A DNA stretch of 14,970 nt from Zancudomyces culisetae (taxonomy: Eukaryota > Kickxellomycota > Harpellomycetes > Harpellales > Legeriomycetaceae), in the NCBI GenBank assembly GCA_001969505.1, contig LSSK01000470.1, positions 1 to 14,970 of the forward strand, written 5' to 3'. The notes under the pieces were generated by a model. The model saw only the letters and a program-made list of their open reading frames with translations, searched no databases and was not told the DNA's origin. How positions within the stretch are numbered: position 1 is the first letter of the stretch; every line of letters begins with the position of its first letter. The translations under genes were made by a program, and so were the position numbers. Below are positions 8,057 to 14,970 of the stretch, one piece after another.

Positions 8057-8848
8057 ATGATTATGAAATACGTCTCAGTTCTTTCACTATTCGGACTATC
8101 AGTATTGGCCCAAAGCACTGATACATCAGCAGCCAGCAGTACAAGCCTAGCATCTTCTATTTCAAGTGTTGTAAGTGCCACAAGTGCTGTAAGTGTTCCA
8201 AGCAGTGCAGCTCCAGCATCTTCAGCTCCAAGTGCTACAAGTACTACAGGAGGCGCAAGTCTAGCATCTCCGAACCCAAGTTCTACAAGCAGCGCAGTCT
8301 CATCACCAAGCAGCACCTCAGCATCCCCGCCAAGTGATGTTGATGCCTTTGCAAAAGAGGCGTATGATGTCATAATAAAAGGCGCTAAAAACCGCCATGG
8401 TAGATATGTGAGTATTGATAGAGCTCTTCTTAAAAAAATACTGAAGCAGCCAGATGATTCGGATGATGATGACAAGAAAAACCATACAAAAACAAAGGAT
8501 GATGATGATGATGACGACGACGACGACGACGACGACGAGCACAAGAAAAAGCCCACAGAAACGAAGGCACCCCCACGTCCTCCAGCAAATAAACCATACA
8601 ACAGTATGACGCCTGAGGAAAAAAAACAAATATTAAGCGACTTAATTGACATGTTGACAAAGCTTAGAGGTGGAAATGTCGCAGCTACATCAAGTAGTGC
8701 AGCACCCACTCCTTCTAAATCTACATCTGCATCCGCATCTTCATCTGCAGCTAGCAGCTCGGAGACCGCTGTTTCTTCATCCAAAGATTCTGGATCAGCT
8801 AGTGTAAGTACTTCTGTCACAGGCGCCTCACAAGCTACTAGTGCCTAG
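8057..8848 (+). CDS. Secreted Ser/Ala-rich protein with a poly-Asp tract
   Basis: Intronless, 263 aa. ATG 8057 is the first ATG; the next one (8063) would also keep the signal peptide. Residues 1-18 are a clear signal peptide (MIMKYVSVLSLFGLSVLA) with likely cleavage before or after Gln19. Residues 20-92 are a Ser/Ala/Thr/Pro-rich, probably O-mannosylated stalk. A less biased segment begins at DVDAFAKEAYDVIIKGAKNR (residue 94) and ends near LLKKILKQP. An acidic/basic linker follows, with 13 consecutive Asp (residues 148-160, five GAT then eight GAC). Then come a Pro/Lys stretch, a short helix-like SMTPEEKKQILSDLIDML, and a second Ser/Ala-rich tail. There is no C-terminal hydrophobic GPI signal, so it is probably secreted or wall-associated. 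I do not recognise a named family. The long frame on the opposite strand is a compositional shadow. Confidence 0.85.
   Translation: MIMKYVSVLSLFGLSVLAQSTDTSAASSTSLASSISSVVSATSAVSVPSSAAPASSAPSATSTTGGASLASPNPSSTSSAVSSPSSTSASPPSDVDAFAKEAYDVIIKGAKNRHGRYVSIDRALLKKILKQPDDSDDDDKKNHTKTKDDDDDDDDDDDDDEHKKKPTETKAPPRPPANKPYNSMTPEEKKQILSDLIDMLTKLRGGNVAATSSSAAPTPSKSTSASASSSAASSSETAVSSSKDSGSASVSTSVTGASQATSA
8498..8536 (+). repeat. GAY trinucleotide run encoding 13 Asp
   Basis: Five GAT followed by eight GAC codons in frame within the Ser/Ala-rich gene. The change from GAT to GAC within the run suggests expansion of two neighbouring units. Length variation would add or remove Asp residues without breaking the frame. 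Confidence 0.95.
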
Positions 8849-9372
8849 ACTTATGGAGGTCGACATCGCCACACTGTTCTAGATTCAAGTCTTTTTTATA
8901 GTAATTACTGAACACTGATTTAGATTTTAATTTTTTGAATCTTAGCGGGACTTTAGATATAAAAACTTTAAACTATTATTATCTTTTTTGCTGTTATCGC
9001 TGGTGTCTTTCTAATTACAACTTGTATATTTTATTATTATAGTAAAAATTGCTTATTTCTTGTTCTCCGAATATGTTTGCATTTTTTAAAAAAAGAGATA
9101 AAATGTGAGTGTTGAGAACACTATTCGTAACACATTGCAAGTATAAACTTCCCATATCCATATCCATATCCATATCCATATCCATATCCATATCCATATC
9201 CATATCCATATCCATATCCATATCCATATCCATATACATCCCTGTTCCTGTTCTTGTCCTTGAACTCAAACGAGTTTGGAGATTTCAGACACTAGTGAGG
9301 TAATGATATGGTAATCCCAAGCCATTGTCTTAACAATATACAAAACAAGTGTTTACATCACAGAATACACGC
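8849..9372. other. Convergent spacer between the Ser/Ala-rich gene and CTF18
   Basis: The 524 bases separate two genes that point at each other. They hold the CCATAT hexamer array (9152-9235) and otherwise AT-rich sequence with closed frames. A minus-strand AATAAA (TTTATT at 9030-9035) could serve CTF18 but is about 340 bp from its stop. I see no canonical AATAAA for the plus-strand gene and no further coding exon. Confidence 0.6.
9152..9235. repeat. Hexanucleotide microsatellite (CCATAT)14
   Basis: Fourteen perfect tandem copies of CCATAT (reverse strand ATATGG), 84 bp, followed by a degenerate unit ACATCC. The open frames through it (Ser-Ile or Asp-Met repeats) are by-products of the six-base period and not genes. 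It lies in the convergent 3' spacer between the Ser/Ala-rich gene and CTF18. Confidence 0.98.
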
Positions 9373-12300
9373 CTACAGCAACTCCTTGATGATTACAGGT
9401 TTCTTGACTGCGTTTGAGTAGCCTTCGTTGAACGAAAACCAAAATTCTGGTAGTTTTGTTATGTCTTTTTTAGGAATGTTCTGAAGTTCTGAATCAACGT
9501 CATCTATTTAAAGCGTAGTTAATACAGCCAAGTGTTATGTCGGTTGTTTGTAAACTAAAACCATTTCTACCTAAAGACTAAAGAGGATGAGCGCAGAGAA
9601 ATTTGGTTAGCCCACCCAAGTGCCAGATATTGAAAGAAAATTCACTTTTGAGTTCAAAACATTTCAAACCTCAGACAAGCAAAAGTATTCGGCTCTGTGA
9701 TGGCAATTAGTGGATGAAATAAACGTAAGAAAAGGATCTAGTAATATTAGAAATGTATACTGACCGTCTTTTTTGGAAAGAGCAATGTTACTGCCTTTCT
9801 GAGTTTTTGCAACCGGTTTTACTGAAAAAAATGAAAGCATGCTAGTAAATTTTTTTTGTGCTTGAGGTTCATTGGGGTTTTTATTTTCAGTAGCTTTGAC
9901 TTCCTTGCCTAAAAGTGGTAGCTTTGAGCCTGAGTTTGTATTTTTCTCTACACTACTTTGCTTGGTTGAGTAGATTTTCAATTGCAGACTCTGTGAATTC
10001 CTGTTGGTATTTAGCAGATCAGAGGAGATACTATTCATTTTTTCTGCCCCATCAGTTATGTGCTGTTGACTTTTTTGAATGCTGTGCCGTTTTAGGTATG
10101 CTAGTTCGAGCTATTAGCAGTCAATACTTTCATTAGAAAAAGTCTTCAAGAAAAATATGTCTGACAATAAATCTTACTTGATGGTTGGCAAGCATTTTAA
10201 CTTGATACTTTAATGGAGTCGCCTGTACTTTTGATACAGTCGAATATCGAGTGAGCTTATCTATTGGTCTAGTGTACAAGAATTTCAAGATAAGTTAAGC
10301 AGATAGCAAGTATATGATCGTATGATCAGTGTTTACATAGTTTTGAACATGAGATCACGAGGATGACTTACGGGGAGAGGTCAAATACAAAAGTGGTTTC
10401 GTTGATACGATTCTGCACAAATCTCAGGTTAAAGGACATCATCACTTTAATTAAGTGGTTTAGGGTCTGTTTCATTTCGTTAGTATATAGTGCTAGGTTT
10501 CCACCGGTTAGGCGTGGAGATAGTATTAAATTTAAATAATACGCCAGTTGTACAGAGTAGTTAACAGGAGAGTACGTTAGCCTGGTACTTTGAACTGGGC
10601 ATTCGTTGAAAAATCTATCAACAGTGCTAACGAAAGCACGTGCCATATTTTGTGCCTATGGTAACATTTATACAGGTCAATTATTGGTAAAGTTATAAGT
10701 CTGTCTATAAAATAAGAAAACAGAAACGCCAACACCAAAACCAACAATAGTATGAATGTCAGCGGGCGAGCCCGGGCACTGTCACTTTAAATCATAGCTA
10801 TCTACATAAAAAAAGACTGATGGTCTGATCTATAGTACTTACCAGCATTTCAGATTTTGGAAATACAAAGTTCCTATTTATTAAACCTAGTGAAGACCCA
10901 CATGCTTGGTTTATAGCTACAAAGGGATACGAAATGTATTGCCACAAGTCGAATGTGTTCGAAGGATTTGATACCAGAAATAGATTCAAAGTATCATAGA
11001 AATAAATCCAATCGTGTAGCAAGCTTGAGAATTTATCATGTGTCAAGTCACGAACACCAAGCTTCAAATAGTTTTCAAAACAGCCTAGTTGTATATAATG
11101 ACAAATTAACATTTGTAATGCAAGTATATACATGTATGTACATTAAAAAAATACTGTAAATGTGGGTTTTGTTATGAGTAGCACATACCTTGCATAAGTT
11201 TGTCAAATTCTCCATTTGATTCTAATAATTTTATGAGGTGCGATTTTGCATCTCGGGTGTTAGTTGAATTGTCATATTGCTGGCTTTGTGAATTTTGAAT
11301 CGTAAAAATCGCCTCCCAAGCCGAAAACAGCGAGGCATGGTGATCCTTATCTCCCAAAAGTAGTTCTTTTTGGTTACTACCGCCTACGGAAATAAACTAT
11401 TGTGAAGGTATAGTATTCACAGAATCGTAAGAAAAAATGCTTTTTAAACACAAAAGTATAGGATTCAATAAAGAGATAAAAATCTGTAGTACCTGTAAAG
11501 AGTTCAAGCAAGATCTCAAATCGCCACGAGAACGCTTAACGAGCTTTGAGATTGTCCAGTTGTCGAGCTTTAGGTTCTCATTTAAACATACCCAGCTCAA
11601 ATATTTTGTAGTGGCTAGTTCTGGTGGTGGGTAAATCTGGATACTTTGTGCAACTTCCCGCAACGGTAGTAGTGCTGGGGTGTACAAATCATTGCATATA
11701 CAGATTATAGGTCTAAGCAGCCCCGCGTTGCTGGCTTTTTTTTGCTGCCTCTTGCCCTGGTTTTGATCCAAACGATCAATGTCTTCACTACCCTTTTTTG
11801 AAGACTGGTGATTTTCTATGGTCGCTAGTTTAACCAAGATTGATATAAAATCCTACATTCGTAGTTATTCGCATAGGTTATGTAAACATAACGCCTTTAG
11901 AAAGTAGTACAATATCATCGAGACGAGCTTAGATTGTGAAAAAAAATAAAATACAGTAACCAAAAATAAAAAAAGGTACCTCATCACCAGCTTTGCTCCA
12001 CGATACCCCATCTATCTCGTCGATTATTAGAAGCTGAGGAGCCTGGTTCTCTGTTATACTTTTTATTCCTGTTGCTGACAAAATCATGTTTTTAGCCTTT
12101 GCAGCAGTTCGATCATCACTAGCATTGATCTCAACTGGCTTATATCCTGCCTGCCTTGCTACAATGTGCGCCAACGTAGTTTTTCCTACACCTGGGGGAC
12201 CGCTCAAAAGTAGAATCTATTGGGTTTATTTCCAGTCAGCGCTTATTATTATGAGCCCAGCAGTCTAGAAAAGCAAAAAAAGAAAAAACTTACCTTCTTA

Positions 12301-14074
12301 AATGGTCTTTTTAACGTATCAATCGGTTGGTTAGCCTCATCTCCTCTCATGTCATTTGATTTAGAAAACCCCATACCACCCTTTTTTGAGGAAAATCCAG
12401 TCCTTCCTGGCCTGTAATAATCCATCTGGAGGTGTGCTGGGTTGTCCCTATTAAACACACAATAGTCCCAATGCTTAACCCAGCTCAGTACCATTCTATT
12501 TATTTTCTCGTTTCCAACCAGATCAAAAAAGGTTTTAGGTTTGTATTTATCTACCCAAAGCTGTCCCATAACTTTAGCTTTTTGAGGTTGGGAAGGAACT
12601 TTGGTATAAATCGCATTTTTAGAGGATTCCATAGAGCTCCTTAGCGGGTCAACATTCCTGGATAGTTCAATATTCCTAACATGATTTTTATATAATAGCC
12701 AGATCAGCACTTGAATAAATATGATATTTATAAATCCATAACAACTTGGAACTTTTTTTTCTACCTGTTTAATTGCTCACGGTCCATCTTTTGCTCAATA
12801 TTCAGCACTATTTGGTTTATCCTGGGGTTTGTCCAGTTAAGGCTATCCCTGTTTCCCGGAACCCCGCCCATAATGCTTGGTAGGTTTGCTTCGAACCGCG
12901 TAAAATATAGTTTTTTTCCAGAAGATGCTTGTGCAGTGACATAATCCTTGGATTCTGGAATGTTAAAATACGTTTTGGTACCAACCTTAGAAACCCCGTC
13001 CTGTATTTTCAATAGATCCACTTGGTAAACGCGTTTATATATGTTTCTTTTCTTCATTTTTTCAACGTTTTTAGCAATCAGAAATTCAGCATCAATACCC
13101 AGTTCTTCGGGATCTTCGACTATGATACATGCCTTAGATTTCTTGCGAGCTTCCATCAGCTTCTGATAAGCTTGTTCGGATTCTACCACACCCACCCTAT
13201 TACCCTCCTCATCCATATTATCAGTATTTTCTCTCGCTCTTTTCCCTCTGTTCATTTTTTTAAAGTACTCAGATTTGGCGTTTTTTCCAAAAGGCACCGC
13301 GTTAGGATCGGCATCCTCATATCCCCATTGCTGACCCGCATACACTCTTCCATCTGTAGCCAGTCCCTCATTATAATGGTATTCATTCTTTAATTTCTGT
13401 ATAACACTCAACTCGGTGCCTTTTTTGTTTGAATTTTGCTTTCCGTATAACCTTTTCTGAATTCGTTCTTTTTGTATCAGGTTCGCATTTAAATCAATGC
13501 TTTCTATGGGAATAGACTCATGGTATTGTGCAAAACCACTGTACCCAGATTCAGACAATATTTTTATATTGGAGTTTTGCTTCGATGAAGAGTCTAGGTC
13601 CATCCTGGAGCTCCAATCGGTGCATGACCCACCTTTCCCCCCAAAATGTTCGGCTTCTAATTCATCGTCAAAAGGTAGCAAAACATTCTCGTCAAGTTTT
13701 CCAAATCCATTCACCTTTTTCTTTTTTAAGATGTCCTCGTCTGATGTATCTATATCGTTGGATTTCTTTGTATTCAACCATTCTGCAAAGCCTTTTGACC
13801 AACTGTCATTTTTTTCTATTTCCTTGGTTATTTCATCGCCAAATAATTCAATCGAATCGCTGGGTCCGGCTAAGTTTATGTTGCTCGTGGTAGAGTATGC
13901 ATCATTATCAAAGTCAAGCCCTTCTGCGCCTGCATACTCCTCGAATCCGAAGTTTAAGGAAACACCTTCTTTTGTAGACGCGTCGGCCAAGGAATCCATG
14001 GATAATTTAACTACCGAGCCCCGAGTTTCAGATGCGCTGAGGTAAGGTCTGTCTACTTTGGTATCATCAAGCAT
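9373..14074 (-). CDS. CTF18: CTF18, large subunit of the alternative PCNA clamp loader (ten exons)
   Basis: Exons: 14074-12765, 12675-12294, 12216-11980, 11852-11493, 11396-11189, 11084-10843, 10655-10372, 10268-10178, 10062-9765 and 9503-9373; all phases agree, giving 1180 aa (human 975). Ctf18-RFC (with Rfc2-5, Dcc1, Ctf8) loads PCNA in the nucleus for leading-strand replication, cohesion and checkpoint signalling. Visible: a long hydrophilic N-terminus (1-436); LWVDKYKP and RPFKK before the ATPase; Walker A GPPGVGKTT (570-578); EINASDDR; Walker B LLIIDEID (626-633); sensor 1 in RPIICICNDLY (Asn697); sensor 2 in RGDLRSCLNSLQ (752-763); then GCFENYLKL, DWIYFYDTL and LSPRL..LYT of the collar region. 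The C-terminal WFSFNEGYSNAVKKP and final KELL match the family's Dcc1/Ctf8- and Pol-epsilon-binding tail. Weakest joins: the start of exon 9 and the last intron (donor GTCAGT, 261 bp). Confidence 0.95.
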
Positions 14075-14490
14075 TTTTTTTTAAACAATTGGCCTCAAAA
14101 TGTGGAAATAGTACTACTCTCTTGATTTTGAGGGCTACCTTGCTTCATATATTGAACTCAACGAGCCTAGTATAGAGTTGTTTTGATTCTTAATGTGTTT
14201 ATTGGAAATATTTAAAATCCTACCTATTTTAGATTAAATAAATTCGATACTCGTAGTTTATTGATCCACATTGTTTATTTTATTCAGCATTGTTTATTTA
14301 TTTACTATTTTTAGTTGGGAGAGAATGGAATAACATAATTTGATCAGAAACAGGTAAATGATAAAACAGCCAATACAATATAAAAAAATAATTGAATCAA
14401 TCAGCAAGTTTATTTTAGCTTATCATTGCAAATTAACATCCATTATATACAACACACACTGTATTAAACTTAAAACCTATCTTGTCAGCC
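14075..14490 (-). promoter_or_regulatory. Spacer upstream of CTF18, downstream of the right-edge gene
   Basis: The 416 bases between two minus-strand genes. On the minus strand several AATAAA signals (TTTATT on the plus strand, about 14275-14300) lie some 190 bases after the right-edge stop and probably end its transcript. The part nearest 14074 should be the CTF18 promoter; an A8 run directly precedes the ATG. No MluI-type (ACGCGT) cell-cycle box is seen in this spacer. Confidence 0.5.
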
Positions 14491-14970
14491 CTACATGTTT
14501 TCGGAAAAAGGAAAACGCTTTATAGGTGCAAAAAGCGAGTATGCACAACCTTCGTTCAATGGTTTACTGAGTAATCGCCCTGGCTTTGAGGATACGAAAA
14601 AGAAGTTAGTTGTATAGGTCGATTCTTTGGCACACAACTCTACCTGTATCAAGAAAGAAGTAACCACATCCTCACTATAATGATGCAAATCTTTCTCAGC
14701 ATAAGTGAATATGGGGTATTCGCACCTGTATCCAGGTTGGCTATTGTTTACTTTGGGGCTACCTTTTGCCCAATTCACATATTTTGTTGCTACGACACCT
14801 AGAGCTTGACAACTTTCTTTGATCATAATCAGACCTTCTTTGAAGCTTACATTTTCATCTGAATACGGTATTTTTTGATAACCAACGATGTCAGGCTGTA
14901 GAATATCTGCGTTCAAAGTTCGTGTTGCCTTACCTAACAGGTTACTGCTATTTAATAGCCCATAGTCTGG
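14491..14970 (-). CDS. C-terminal part of an unrecognised protein (partial at right edge)
   Basis: An open frame of 159 codons enters from the right edge (first readable residues PDYGLLNSSNLLGKATRT) and ends at the stop whose complement is 14491-14493, with final residues RFPFSENM. The start is outside the window, and a TTG at 14916 should not be taken as one. The protein is mixed in composition with five cysteines and alternating hydrophobic stretches (for example VTSFLIQVELCAKE and TTNFFFVSSKPGRLL), suggesting a folded beta-rich domain, not a low-complexity tail. No signal peptide, membrane segment or known motif is visible in this part. It is in tandem with CTF18, 416 bp upstream of it. 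A GTAAGG at about 14935-14930 could be a splice donor, but the frame stays open without splicing. Confidence 0.7.
   Translation of the reverse strand, partial: PDYGLLNSSNLLGKATRTLNADILQPDIVGYQKIPYSDENVSFKEGLIMIKESCQALGVVATKYVNWAKGSPKVNNSQPGYRCEYPIFTYAEKDLHHYSEDVVTSFLIQVELCAKESTYTTNFFFVSSKPGRLLSKPLNEGCAYSLFAPIKRFPFSENM

Noticed and set aside
7978-8820. 280-codon open frame on the minus strand opposite the Ser/Ala-rich gene
   Set aside because: It is a shadow of the low-complexity coding sequence (GAY and AGY/GCN repeats read backwards); it contains long Ser runs from the Asp tract and has no own domain or start context.
9109-9303. Frames coding Ser-Ile or Asp-Met repeats across the hexamer array
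   Set aside because: They arise only from the six-base period of the CCATAT microsatellite.
13497-14045. 182-codon plus-strand frame opposite CTF18 exon 1
   Set aside because: It is antisense to a well-supported exon, Ser/Phe-rich as expected for the complement of an acidic, Lys-rich protein; no family motif.
1-14970. Search for a multi-gene defence, biosynthetic or otherwise new system
   Set aside because: The recognisable genes belong to unrelated housekeeping processes with mixed orientations; nothing suggests a functional cluster.

Overview
The window looks like a gene-dense, AT-rich nuclear region of a fungus, possibly an early-diverging lineage, though the lineage is only a guess. The support is many short GT-AG introns (23 placed by eye, 58-261 bp), short intergenic gaps with AATAAA signals, a Ser/Ala-rich secreted protein of cell-wall type, and fungal/eukaryotic housekeeping genes. 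There are no bacterial-type operons and I saw no tRNA, rRNA or CRISPR array.

Layout, left to right. (1) 1-379 (+): the last three exons of an unrecognised gene entering from the left edge; its first 254 bases recur as a perfect inverted copy at 7634-7887. (2) 380-2177: no intact gene, but decayed coding-like fragments with a faint retroelement-protease look. (3) 2178-3107 (+): an intronless N-formylkynurenine formamidase-like alpha/beta hydrolase. (4) 4653-3408 (-): a six-exon 5-formyltetrahydrofolate cyclo-ligase whose exons are all under 50 codons, so it is missed by plain ORF calling. (5) 5009-6424 (+): a six-exon OST3/OST6-type oligosaccharyltransferase subunit, divergent from (4) across a 355-bp shared promoter. 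(6) 6836-7422 (+): a probable three-exon 123-aa membrane protein, not recognised. (7) 7634-7887: the inverted copy of the left-edge gene tail. (8) 8057-8848 (+): a secreted Ser/Ala-rich protein with a run of 13 Asp. (9) 9152-9235: 14 perfect CCATAT hexamers. (10) 14074-9373 (-): a ten-exon CTF18, the large subunit of the alternative PCNA clamp loader, 1180 aa. (11) 14970-14491 (-): the C-terminal 159 codons of an unrecognised gene entering from the right edge.

The genes serve separate processes (NAD synthesis from tryptophan, folate one-carbon metabolism, N-glycosylation, cell surface, sister-chromatid cohesion and replication), so this is ordinary eukaryotic gene order, not a cluster. I did not find a convincing new multi-gene system. 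The most unusual items are the perfect inverted duplication carrying exons plus introns, the Asp-tract secreted protein, and the unrecognised small membrane protein. Exon joins were made by eye from reading-frame phase, splice consensus and family motifs, with no transcript data.
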